Assembly: GCA_010645155.1 (NCBI GenBank)
Contig: CM021319.1
Span: 5,765,333 to 5,829,332 of the forward strand
Length of the DNA stretch: 64,000 nucleotides
Direction: 5' to 3'
Origin: Tigriopus japonicus
Taxonomy: Eukaryota; Arthropoda; Copepoda; Harpacticoida; Harpacticidae
The position numbers and the translations under genes are program-made. Positions 12,174 to 21,049 of the stretch are shown here, in pieces; positions within the stretch are counted from its first letter, which is position 1; each line of letters begins with the position of its first letter. Under the pieces are notes generated by a model that did no database searches, was not told where the DNA came from, and saw nothing but the letters and a program-made list of their open reading frames with translations.

Positions 12174-13328
12174 ATGGCCGATGTGGAGAATCCCGCGTTG
12201 GTTACGCCCGATCCGGAGGCGGCCGTGGCGGCCGAGAACTTGACCGCCGAGGGCGTGTTGAACGGAACCACGGGTCGGATTCCGTCCACACCCGAAGGCA
12301 TGGCCGTGGCCTACACGAGTTTGGTGGTGATGGCCCTCATCCCCATCTTCTTTGGGTCGTTTCGATCGGTGCGTTCGCATAGCGAGCAGAAAGCCGAATC
12401 CAAGCGCACGGGAGAGGCGCCCGAACGCATGACCTCGGCCGATGCGGCCATGTTCCCCATCATCGCTTCTTGCGCGCTCTTTGGGCTGTACGTGTTCTTC
12501 CAGATCTTCTCCAAGGATCATATCAATCTCCTGCTCTCGGTGTACTTCTTCGTGTTGGGCATCTTCGCGCTCACTCACATGATCTCGCCCTTTATGAAGC
12601 GATTGATTCCGGGCTTTGTGCCCGTGATCCCGTATCATTTGACCTTTAACCAGGGCGAAGGATCGGCCCTGGAAGAGTTGGTCAACTTTAAATTTACCAC
12701 CCATGATATGGTGGTGTTCGCGTTGAGCACGGCTGTGGGCGTGTGGTATTTCTTGAAGAAGCATTGGATCGCGAATAATATCTTTGGCTTGGCCTTTGCC
12801 ATCAATGGCGTGGAGTTGCTCCATCTCAACAATGTTATGACGGGCTGTATCTTATTGGGCGGACTTTTCTTCTACGATATCTTTTGGGTGTTCGGGACCA
12901 ATGTCATGGTCACGGTGGCCAAGTCATTCGAGGCCCCCATCAAGTTGGTCTTCCCGCAGGATCTGCTCGAGAACGGATTGGGCGCCACCAATATGGCCAT
13001 GCTAGGATTGGGAGACATTGTGATTCCCGGGATTTTCGTGGCTCTCCTCCTCCGTTATGACAACAGTTTGAAGCGCGGCTCCAACTTTTACTTCTGGACG
13101 TGCTTCTTGGCCTATATCGGTGGCTTGCTCACCACCATTGGGATTATGCATTTTTACAAGCACGCTCAACCCGCCCTTTTGTACTTGGTTCCCGCCTGTC
13201 TCGGCACACCCACCTTCATCGCTCTCATTCGAGGCGATATCAAGTCCATGTTCAGTTATGCCGATCATCCCGAGGAAGAGCAGGACAGCAAGAAAGTCGA
13301 GGAAGAGAAATCCAAGAAGAAGAAATGA
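12174..13328 (+). CDS. HM13/Spp: Signal peptide peptidase (intramembrane aspartyl protease)
   Basis: A 384-residue presenilin-type GXGD aspartyl protease of the ER membrane. It cuts leftover signal peptides and some tail-anchored substrates inside the bilayer. Both catalytic motifs are present: YD in 'FFYDIFWVFG' (Y234-D235) and GLGD ending at D281. The PAL motif is at 333-335 in 'QPALLYLVP'. About nine hydrophobic segments are visible. The C-terminus ends in KSKKKK, a dilysine-type ER retrieval signal. Residue spacing and length match human SPP (377 aa), unlike the SPPL2 group, which has a large luminal domain. The gene is intronless. A TTTCAG acceptor-like site ends at 12,165, 8 nt before the ATG. 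It is the first of three closely spaced + strand genes with BET1-like and HIBCH. Confidence 0.96.
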   Translation: MADVENPALVTPDPEAAVAAENLTAEGVLNGTTGRIPSTPEGMAVAYTSLVVMALIPIFFGSFRSVRSHSEQKAESKRTGEAPERMTSADAAMFPIIASCALFGLYVFFQIFSKDHINLLLSVYFFVLGIFALTHMISPFMKRLIPGFVPVIPYHLTFNQGEGSALEELVNFKFTTHDMVVFALSTAVGVWYFLKKHWIANNIFGLAFAINGVELLHLNNVMTGCILLGGLFFYDIFWVFGTNVMVTVAKSFEAPIKLVFPQDLLENGLGATNMAMLGLGDIVIPGIFVALLLRYDNSLKRGSNFYFWTCFLAYIGGLLTTIGIMHFYKHAQPALLYLVPACLGTPTFIALIRGDIKSMFSYADHPEEEQDSKKVEEEKSKKKK

Positions 13329-13668
13329 GAGGCGAAGACAGCACGATCGATCTCCCGGGTCATTCCTAATTGAGAATTGAGTGTTCAAGCCACCTTGACA
13401 TGCGAACAAGCGCAAATCCATCAGACAGAATCACAAGAAAAAATGTCATTGTTTTCATATTCCCCAACGATTGTTTCTTTATGTGTGTTTCTACGTTCTG
13501 CTGTCGTTGGTGTTTCGTATATTTTTTCCAAACTTTGTTACAAATCCATATCCACGTTAATCCCATTAAAAAAATCACAACCTGCTTCAACCCATTCGAA
13601 AATCTATCGACAGGATCTAAACTTGCCATCCTATTAATTTCAGTTGCCACGCAAAATCAGGGGAAAAA

Positions 13669-13998
13669 ATGGCCTCCAGAAACAATCGAGCCACTGAAGA
13701 TATCGTGGACGCTCAGAATAGAGAGATCCACGACCGATTGGCCACTAAGGCTTCCTACCTAAAATCGTTAGCCTTTGATATGGAAAGTGAAGCCAAAGAT
13801 CATCACAAGTTATTAAACAGCCTCGACGATGATTTCGACAGTACAGGGGGATTCTTGGGCGGTACCTTAAACAGAGTCAAACTGATGATGGCCTCAAACA
13901 GAGGCAACCGTAAACTCATGCTGTATGTGTCCATGGGAGTGGTGTTCTCGTTGTTCTTCCTGTACTTTGTCATTCGTAAGCTCTCGTCATCGGAGTGA
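13669..13998 (+). CDS. BET1/BET1L-type Qc-SNARE
   Basis: A 109-residue tail-anchored SNARE for ER-Golgi or intra-Golgi fusion. An N-terminal region is followed by a SNARE coiled coil (about 20-80) containing 'LKSLAFDMESEA' and 'DDDFDSTGGFLGGTLNR'. A single C-terminal membrane anchor follows (about 83-104). The middle resembles BET1L/GS15 ('LKSLALDI', 'NRKL'), while FDSTxGFLG resembles BET1, so the paralogue is left open. From my recollection of the alignment, the central 0-layer Gln is replaced by His45 (KDHHKLL against xDQN/KTQN), which is odd. A TTTCAG acceptor-like site ends at 13,643, 25 nt before the ATG. The next gene starts 204 bp after this stop. Confidence 0.9.
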   Translation: MASRNNRATEDIVDAQNREIHDRLATKASYLKSLAFDMESEAKDHHKLLNSLDDDFDSTGGFLGGTLNRVKLMMASNRGNRKLMLYVSMGVVFSLFFLYFVIRKLSSSE

Positions 13999-14202
13999 TT
14001 TGCAAGCCGTGGAAGAGACGAAACATGATATCTTTTTTAACTAATGTACTTGACCGCGAATATTTCTATTGAGAGGTTTGTCAGATTTATATATTTTTCC
14101 GAAATACACTTAAAGAGTGAGTGCACTTGCAACAACCATATAGTAGAAACATATGTGCCTGACATCAAGTGTATTCACGTATTTGATACATCTCGTTGCA
14201 GC

Positions 14203-15360
14203 ATGTTACTGCATCCTGTCCTTGTCCCAAGATTGGCGTCCCCATGCATCTCAAGATTTCTCCAACCTTCTTCTAGAGCCATGTCCTCTTCGCCAGAAGT
14301 CACCTTCAAAGTTGTCAATGATGCCGGCATCATCACCTTGAATCGGCCCAAAACCCTCAATGCGCTTAGTATGCCAATGATCCGATTGATCTACCCCCAA
14401 TTGAAGCAATGGCAAGAACAATTGAAGCTGGTGATCATCGAGGGCTCTGGCGAAAAAGCCTTTTGTGCGGGTGGCGATATCCGAGCCATCACCAGTATAA
14501 AAGGTTCGGATGAACAAACGGGCTTCTTCAAAGAAGAGTACATCCTCAACAACCTCATTGGCACCTTCAAAATCCCCTACATTGCCCTCATTGATGGGAT
14601 CACCATGGGGGGTGGAGTAGGCCTGTCCATACATGGCAAGTATCGCGTGGCCACGGAACGCACCATGTTTGCTATGCCCGAAACCGGGATTGGTCTCGTT
14701 CCCGATGTGGGTGGAGGATATTTTCTGCCCCGTCTTCAAGGTGAATTGGGCATGTATTTGGGCTTGATGGGTCATCGAGTCAAGGGAGCCGATTGTGTTC
14801 ACGCGGGTTTGGCTACACATGGCTGTGAGAGTGGACATTTGGAACAACTCAAAGATGACCTAGTCAAGGTGAAAGATTCGCAAGAAATCCAGAAGGTCTT
14901 GCAAAAATACTCCAAAGCATTCATGTCCCAGCATAAGTCATTTTCTTTGGAATCAAAGATGGAGGCCATCAACGAGTGCTTTTCATCCCAAGAAGGCGTT
15001 TTAGACATTGTGAAAAGGCTCAAGACCTGCCAAAGCTATCCTGAGTGGGCTCAAAGAGAGCTTAAGACAATGGGTCGTCTGTCACCTACATCCTTGGCGG
15101 TCACATTCAGACAAATCCGAACGGGCGCTAAACTGAACTCTTTGGCCGATGTGTTAGAGATGGAATATCGATTGGTGTGTCGATGTTGCGAGGACCAAGA
15201 TTTCTATGAAGGCGTTCGAGCACTTCTCGTGGACAAAGACAATTCTCCACAATGGCGACCCAAAACATTGGAGGAAATCACCCCTGAAAGAGTCGCTCAT
15301 TACTTCTCTCCGCTGGGGAATGGAAAAGACTTGAATTTGGGCCCATCTTCAAAAATGTAA
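14203..15360 (+). CDS. HIBCH: 3-hydroxyisobutyryl-CoA hydrolase, mitochondrial
   Basis: Hydrolyses 3-hydroxyisobutyryl-CoA in the valine degradation pathway of the mitochondrial matrix. The 385-residue protein has the crotonase fold: 'FCAGGDIRAI' and 'GITMGGGVGLSIHG' supply the oxyanion hole, and 'MPETGIGLVPDVGGGYFLPRL' carries the acidic catalytic positions of the hydrolase branch. The start chosen is the ATG at 14,203. It gives an Arg/Ser-rich leader free of acidic residues (MLLHPVLVPRLASPCISRFL), a good matrix-targeting peptide, and the human protein has almost the same length. The frame is open another 53 codons upstream. However, a TCGTTGCAG acceptor-like site ends 1 nt before this ATG, so the upstream codons are probably intron or outron. 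A second in-frame ATG (14,281) would make a leaderless form. Confidence 0.95.
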   Translation: MLLHPVLVPRLASPCISRFLQPSSRAMSSSPEVTFKVVNDAGIITLNRPKTLNALSMPMIRLIYPQLKQWQEQLKLVIIEGSGEKAFCAGGDIRAITSIKGSDEQTGFFKEEYILNNLIGTFKIPYIALIDGITMGGGVGLSIHGKYRVATERTMFAMPETGIGLVPDVGGGYFLPRLQGELGMYLGLMGHRVKGADCVHAGLATHGCESGHLEQLKDDLVKVKDSQEIQKVLQKYSKAFMSQHKSFSLESKMEAINECFSSQEGVLDIVKRLKTCQSYPEWAQRELKTMGRLSPTSLAVTFRQIRTGAKLNSLADVLEMEYRLVCRCCEDQDFYEGVRALLVDKDNSPQWRPKTLEEITPERVAHYFSPLGNGKDLNLGPSSKM

Positions 15361-15701
15361 CAAAGCTACCAAATGTTTTAATGATAAAGAAGTGTAAAAG
15401 CACAACGCAGGCGGAGACTTGAGTTTTCTTAACACTGAGTTTATTATTCATTATTGCCTGCATGTATATCGATTGGAACATTATGGAGTAAGGTACAGCA
15501 AAATTATTCGGGTTGTAGTAATGATCGTAAAGTATTCAAAATCATCCAGATGGATTCGGATCGGCGCCAATCTGGCCGGAACTTGGATTTGACACGAACA
15601 ATGAAGTGCCTCGGTTGACTAATAGCATGCCTGGGTGTAATAATTCTGGAAAGCCTTCTCTTAGGGAAAGACTCGATTTTTTGATACGTACGAAAATTGC
15701 G
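15361..15701. other. Space between convergent genes
   Basis: 341 bp separate the HIBCH stop (+) from the stop of the unidentified coiled-coil gene (-). It must hold both 3' ends. No further gene is seen. Confidence 0.5.
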
Positions 15702-16670
15702 TTAAAAAATAACCCCGGTGGAAAGGTCGGGGGATTTGTCTTTCTGTTTCGGATGGCTGGAGGCCAAAATCGGAGGGGGAAGGTTGGGTTGTCGCAATGG
15801 GGGTCGACTGGTTAACGTGAGTGGGGGTTTAAATCGGTTCTCATCTCGAACCGGAATCGAATCGCCGGTCATCTCAGTCGGAAGGGCGGGCCTCGATCGC
15901 GAGGCACTCGAAGCGCATTGGCTGACAAAACCTTCATCGGCCTGAGCAACCATCAATTGGGCCTGAACGAGTTTACCCTCGAGCACCTTTAATTGGGCAT
16001 CAAAGTGGCTGAGAGCATTTTCTTCCTCTTCATCCTCGTTTTCATCTTTTCGATGATCCATCTCATATTGGACGGCTTCGGCTAGAGCTTGGGTAGCCGT
16101 TTTAATGTAGTACTCGGACTTTTTGAGATTTTGGTCGAACTCCTTGATCCGATGCGAGAAGGCGGACACCTCGCCGTCCACGCGTTTCAGTTGAGAATTC
16201 ATTATGTTATGGAGCTCGTTCTTGATGATATTGAATTTCATGACGGTATCCGAGCCAAACATGGCCGAGCCAAAGGCCAAACCCGGATAATCCGAGCATC
16301 GATTCTGTCGACGTTGAGCTCGATCTTGCTTGGCCTTTTCTCGACTGGCAATCTCTTCCGTTTGAAGCGACGTGCATCTCAATTTCGAGAGCTCCGCCAC
16401 TTCCGGATCATCATCATCTTCTTCCGGTTCGCCACTTTCAGCCGCTCGTTGGGCAAAACGCGGATGAGCGTCCGTTTCGGGCGGGAAAAGCGGCTCGGGC
16501 TCCGCCTCTCGAACCCGTTTATCCGACGAGCTTCGGTTGTTATTCTGATCCTCGGGATTGAGGACGTTGCTACCGTTCCTCTGAGTCGTGGGACCCAAGT
16601 CGTCTTGATCGGGTTTGGGGGCCATCTCCGGCTGATGAGGGTCGGCGACTTTGGGTTCCCGATGGATCAT
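15702..16670 (-). CDS. Unidentified 322-aa protein with central coiled coil
   Basis: I do not recognise this protein. It starts at an ATG at 16,670. Residues 1-110 are disordered and rich in Asn, Asp, Glu and Pro, with an acidic run (EPEEDDDDPE). Residues ~125-250 are the likely conserved core: a 'YPGLAFGSAMFGSDTVMKFN' segment, then heptad-rich helices (IIKNELHNIMNSQLKRVD through LAEAVQYEMD), an acidic DENEDEEEE linker, and another helix (FDAQLKVLEGKLVQAQLMV). The C-terminal ~70 residues are basic, Pro-rich and probably unstructured. There is no signal peptide or membrane segment. The size and helix pattern recall small BLOC/BORC-type vesicle complex subunits, but I cannot assign one. Biased composition and a long conserved-looking block argue for a real gene. 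Confidence 0.75.
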   Translation of the reverse strand: MIHREPKVADPHQPEMAPKPDQDDLGPTTQRNGSNVLNPEDQNNNRSSSDKRVREAEPEPLFPPETDAHPRFAQRAAESGEPEEDDDDPEVAELSKLRCTSLQTEEIASREKAKQDRAQRRQNRCSDYPGLAFGSAMFGSDTVMKFNIIKNELHNIMNSQLKRVDGEVSAFSHRIKEFDQNLKKSEYYIKTATQALAEAVQYEMDHRKDENEDEEEENALSHFDAQLKVLEGKLVQAQLMVAQADEGFVSQCASSASRSRPALPTEMTGDSIPVRDENRFKPPLTLTSRPPLRQPNLPPPILASSHPKQKDKSPDLSTGVIF

Positions 16671-16739
16671 TCAGCTTTGAGCGGCTGGAGCTCCAAATTC
16701 CCAAAGGCTGGTCAGACGAGACGACGAGGTTCATGAGCT

Positions 16740-17690
16740 TCTAGTGAGAAAAAAAAATACGTAGAATGCAAGATGTTTTGAATGGCGACGGATAACCTTG
16801 ACAAAGCCACCTGGGCGAACATCTTTAAAATCCGTATCAATTCGCCCCTTTTATGGAACGTGTATTTGGGCGGGGGCCATCTTTCAATTGTTAATTGGAG
16901 CACGTCGCCCCTGTTTAGTCATACGTTAGGAATATTATTAATGTCAATGTCCGAAGTCACTTACTTCTGTTCTTCGCTCAATGGGCTGATCTCGTCGACT
17001 TACATATGTGGTTAGCTGCTAGGCCAACAAATGGGTGGTGCACTTGATCCTCATAGCCCTGACGCTGGCCGTCTTTCTCTTTCTCTCTTTACGGAGCACG
17101 CATATTAAGCGCCTATGTATGTGTGCCCCTCTTCTGGACCGTCCCAGACGATGAAGACGATTGATTCCCCATCCTCTGGCTGGTCGCTCGTCCTTCCCGT
17201 CGTCAATCTGGCTGGCCTTGTGACTCTGGAATTCGCCCCCATCTCGATTCCTTCCTTCCAGTGGACCCCTGCCGATTGGAGCATCCTCCTGTCAGCCAGA
17301 TCGGATCTCGTGATACCAGAAGCTCACTTACAGCCACTCCACATCCGACGCACATGTTTCGTACTGCTCTCAGTGCGTTCATGCAGGATGGCACAGGTGA
17401 ACGGGATAAGCGCGACCCCGTTCGACGGTGTTTGTTGACAAAATGAAGGGTGACCCCAACGCCAAAAGATTATTATGGAAAGACTTTGATATTAATTCTT
17501 TTTGAGGTTTTTTCAACGAACAGCATCGAAAAGTGAGAGAATAAAAATAGATCTTTTGATACTAAACAATCGAATTTGATGATGATTCTCGTGAGTTCTG
17601 GCAAGTTCGAGATATTTTTCGACACTGACACCCTGTGTCGATTTAGGCCTGGCTCTGGTTTGACGATTTCTTTCCGGGCCAGACTTTGAC
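16740..17690. other. Divergent intergenic region, no gene seen
   Basis: Lies between the minus-strand coiled-coil gene and the Pelle gene on +. Short ORFs here have no recognisable domain. It probably contains both promoters and the 5' UTR of Pelle. Confidence 0.45.
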
Positions 17691-17698
17691 AGAACACC

Positions 17699-19731
17699 AT
17701 GGCCGTGGTCAATGGAGACATCACCCAAGGCCTCTTGACGCAAGAGGTCAGGCATTTAAAGGCATCGGACGTACAAATATTAGGGCAGATTCTCGAGAGT
17801 CAAGCCGAATGGAAATCCGTGATGGCCAACATTCGACGGGATCCCGAAAATCCCACGAGTCCCGGGAAATTTACCGCCGATCACGTGGAGTAAGAATGCA
17901 CGCGGGATCACACTCATGCTATGCTTAAACAAATATGCCCCTTTTTCGGATAGGGTCATAGCTTCGGAATCCCATCGATCGGGGAAAAGTGCCTTTGAGG
18001 TGTTGATTGAGGAATGGGGTACCATGGGTCGAAACCGTCCCCGGATTTGGTACCTCTTGAGTTTGTTTCTTGAGACCAATTTGATTCGAGCCGCCTCTCA
18101 CATCACGGAACATATTCTCAAAAGTAGCCTCGATCAATCAACTAGGGAGCAACCTCATTCGTATCAAGTTTCTCTTGCAGTTGGACCACTAACGATTGAG
18201 GGCAAAGGGGAGATTGAGGACCTCGTTCGACCTTTTCAAGACGGTCGAATGTCCACCAAACCTCCCGCTGTGGTTTCCGCCCCAGTTGAGGCTTTTCAAG
18301 CGTGGGACGAGCAAATCGAGGACGATCTCCTGAATTTAAGCTCCAATATGGACGAAGCGGCGCAGAATTCCGATTTGCTGACCATGCCGGGACCGTTTGA
18401 AAACGCCATTTCGGTTCCCAATGTACCTTTTGCGTACCTGAAAGCCATCACTGGTGATTTTGGCCGACAAGCGGGAGCGGAAGACCGATTTATCGGTTCG
18501 GGTGGATTTGCCGTGGTCTACAAAGGCATCACATTCCGATCTCATAAAGTGTTGGCCATCAAGAAACTCAATTCGGACAAGAACGATGCTCAGCAACGAA
18601 ATGAATTGATGGTCAATTTTGAAGTGGGTGAATTGACGCGACTCAAGCATAAATATATCATCGAGATCTTGGGTTATTCGAACGATAAGCCGGACAGTCC
18701 GTGTTTGATCTACCCTTATTTGGAAAACGGAAATCTGGAAGATCACCTCCAATTGAAGCGGCCAGGCATTATTCCATTAAACCAAGATCAACGTTATCGC
18801 ATTTTACTGGGAGTCTCGGAAGGACTTCATTTCCTTCACAAGCAACCCAAGCCTTTAATTCATCGGGACGTCAAAACGTCCAACATCCTTCTGGACGAGG
18901 ATCTTCTACCAAAGGTAAAAACGAGTTAAACTCATTGAAATACTGATTTGTGCAGCCTTCTCTACAGATTGCAGATTTCGGTTTACTGCGTCATGCCAGT
19001 ACAAATAATACGGAGACGGTGAATATCTTGGGCACGCCCCGATATATGGCTCCGGAAGCCATTCGAGGAGATATCAGTGTCAAGATCGATATCTTTAGCT
19101 TTGGTGTGGTCATCTTGGAAGTCATTACGGGTTTGGCCTCCTTCGATAAAACCCGTGAAGATAGAGACATTGTAAGTAGTGTGGTAAACTCAAATAATCG
19201 ATATGATTCCGTTCGTGGCTTTCTCTTGATGGTATCAATTATTTAATAAGTACGTATTCTGGTAACAAAGTCGGCAAAGAAAACGAAAGAGAAAGTCTTG
19301 ACCTTTAAATGCCATTTAAAAGAAAATTTAAAAAAGAAGTCTTGAAAAGAAAGGTAAACAGAGATCATCTTCAAACAATTAATATGTATTGAAACGTCCT
19401 AGATTGATCCCTTTTGCTAAGATCATTCATTTTCTTATCGGGTAGAATACACCATCAGTGTAGATAGATGCCTCCTCATCACGAGAACATGAAATTATCT
19501 TTGCAGATTACTCATGTCCAGGAGTCGATCAAAGACACGTCATCTTCAACATCCATGGATGGCGTACTAAGATTTCTAGATCCAAAGGTCACCGATTGGA
19601 AGGCAGAGCCAGCTATTGCCACTTTTAACTTGGCACTGATCTGTCTGCGGGATAAGGTTGAGCGGCCTTTCATGCCAGAGGTCTTGGATGCTTTACAAAC
19701 TGCTTACGCACAAACCCAGTCAGAGCCCTAA
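17699..19731 (+). CDS. pll: Pelle/IRAK4-like kinase (death domain + Ser/Thr kinase)
   Basis: Signalling kinase downstream of Toll/MyD88. Four exons join in frame: 17,699-17,889, 17,954-18,914, 18,968-19,171 and 19,507-19,731. Introns are 64, 53 and 335 bp with GT-AG ends. The product is 526 aa. Residues ~15-115 form a death domain (conserved Trp in 'AEWKSV' and 'LIEEWGTMG'). A ~60-residue linker follows, then a full kinase domain: '[12 protein letters not shown]' loop, Lys267 in AIKKL, HRD at 367-369 in 'IHRDVKTSN', DFG at 387-389 and 'YMAPEA'. The IRAK-specific Tyr gatekeeper is kept (Tyr317 in CLIYPYL). All catalytic residues are present, so it is active, unlike IRAK2/3. The length is close to Drosophila Pelle (501 aa). 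A CTTTGACAG acceptor-like site ends 6 nt before the ATG. The 3' end converges on ACBP with 127 bp between the stop codons. Confidence 0.95.
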
Positions 19732-19858
19732 TTCCTTTTTAGTTTTGAAATGTCTTGCATTTATTCTTTTTTTTATAAAAATATCAATGGATCAAAATGA
19801 TGTTAACATGATCAGAATATATCCCCTGTTTAAAGATTGCAAAGCAGCAAGGTTAAAT

Positions 19859-20134
19859 TTAGGCTCGAGTTCCATGTTTCTCCATCATCTTCTTGGCAAA
19901 TGCAACGTATTCCTCCTTGGCCTTATCCTGAGCCATGCCCTTCTTGGAGTTCCAGGCATCCCATTTGGCCTTGCCCTTGAAGTCCATCATACCGGGACGC
20001 TCGGTGTTGATATCCCCGACGGATCCCTGCTTGTACAAAGCATAGATCTCCTTGAGCTCGTCATCAGTCATGGTCTTGTTAATCTTCTCGGACACATCCT
20101 TGGCGGCCTGCTCAAAGTCTTCGGTCAAACCCAT
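19859..20134 (-). CDS. Acbp: Acyl-CoA-binding protein (diazepam-binding inhibitor family)
   Basis: A 91-residue cytosolic four-helix protein that binds and delivers long-chain acyl-CoA. It shows the family signature 'ALYKQGSVGDINTERPG' and 'KGKAKWDAWNSKKGM', including the ligand-contacting Tyr/Lys positions, and has the usual ~87-92 aa length. The start is the ATG at 20,134 (MGLTEDFEQAA). The frame is open five codons further, but TTGATTGCAG ends 5 nt upstream, and a matching GTAAG donor at 20,204 defines a 65-bp intron (20,140-20,204) in the 5' UTR. An AATAAA on the minus strand (19,760-19,765) lies 94 nt past the stop, close to the end of the Pelle coding region. Confidence 0.96.
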   Translation of the reverse strand: MGLTEDFEQAAKDVSEKINKTMTDDELKEIYALYKQGSVGDINTERPGMMDFKGKAKWDAWNSKKGMAQDKAKEEYVAFAKKMMEKHGTRA

Positions 20135-20204
20135 GGTTTCTGCAATCAATTTGGACTTCCTTCAACATACACCCTTCGAAACAGAAGGTATCTTCAAAAC
20201 TTAC

Positions 20205-20686
20205 CAGAGAAACGAATATGCTGGGGCTTTTCGGCAAATGTGTTTCCTAGGGAGCCTCAGATTTTTGAATGCCGGAAAAGGCGTCGTCGTTCGATTTCCA
20301 GCAGAGGCATTGATGTTGTAAGGCATGCTCTAAACGTGGACGCTGCTAACTACGCCCGCTCTCACTCGCATCCATGAACAAGCAGACCTCCTCGTTGGGC
20401 CTAGGCTGAGCTAAAGCCTGAGCTAAGCCACAGAGGACGTGCTCTCGCTGGGAGAAGCTCATGCAAAGGGTCGGCCATGGCTATCAAAACTTAAGTAAAC
20501 CCGCGAAATATCACTCGCATCCGAAAAAAAGAAGTTTACAATTGTTAAAAGATATAATTACCTATGTGCGGAGTACCATCACCAAATAGCTACAGAATCC
20601 TTGTGTGGGTTTGTGTCAACTAGACTAAGTCATAAACATCCAAATAAAACCTGGACACTTAGTTAATTTTTCAAATTTCCAAAGAA
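20205..20686. other. ACBP upstream region
   Basis: Contains the first non-coding exon of ACBP just above 20,204 and presumably its promoter. No other gene is seen. Confidence 0.4.
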
Positions 20687-20694
20687 GGCCTACC

Positions 20695-20965
20695 TAGAGC
20701 ACAATAATACAAGAGTACGGTCATAAAGTGCGCCATCTAGTGGATTTCATGCGGCAACAGCTCGCAGTTCCCATGATACACATATTTTTGAAGATTACAA
20801 TGGTCATTCATCAGTTTTGGACAAACTAAAGTGCCTAAAATGTTGATGGCAGAACTCCAAATGAGAACTTGAAGTGTTTTTCTGATGAATTTTGGCATAG
20901 ATCATACCAAAATCTGAAAACTGGAAGTGATTTTACATGCCTTTCAAGGAACGTGCTCTCCTTTT
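20695..20965 (+). mobile_element. Truncated hAT-type MITE (one end)
   Basis: Starts TAGAGCACAATAATAC, then shares with the arms of the 62,939-63,405 element GAGTACGGTCATAAAGTGCG, CATGCGGCAACAGCTCGCAG, ACTAAAGTGCCTAAAATGTT and AGAATTTTGGCA-type sequence. The match fades by about 20,965 and no opposite end is found, so this copy is broken or solo-ended. The right boundary is approximate. Confidence 0.75.
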
Positions 20966-21001
20966 GAATTAGCAACATGACAGACATAATGTAATCCAAA
21001 C

Positions 21002-21037
21002 TAGAGCACTATAATAAAATTTTATTATAGCGCTCTA
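21002..21037. mobile_element. 36-bp palindromic hAT remnant with perfect 8-bp TSD
   Basis: Begins TAGAGCACTATAATAAAA and returns as its complement, ending TTATAGCGCTCTA. It therefore consists of the two terminal ~18 bp of the neighbouring MITE family joined head to head. It is flanked on both sides by ATCCAAAC (20,994-21,001 and 21,038-21,045), an 8-bp duplication fitting the hAT preference nTnnnnAn. Confidence 0.85.
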
Positions 21038-21049
21038 ATCCAAACCAAA

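Noticed and set aside
12162..12824. 220-codon minus ORF opposite SPP
   Set aside because: Antisense shadow, His/Arg/Gly-rich as expected from the complement of a GC-biased coding exon.
14044..14202. 53-codon N-terminal extension of HIBCH
   Set aside because: AT-rich, not leader-like, and a splice acceptor ends 1 nt before the inner ATG that gives a proper matrix leader.
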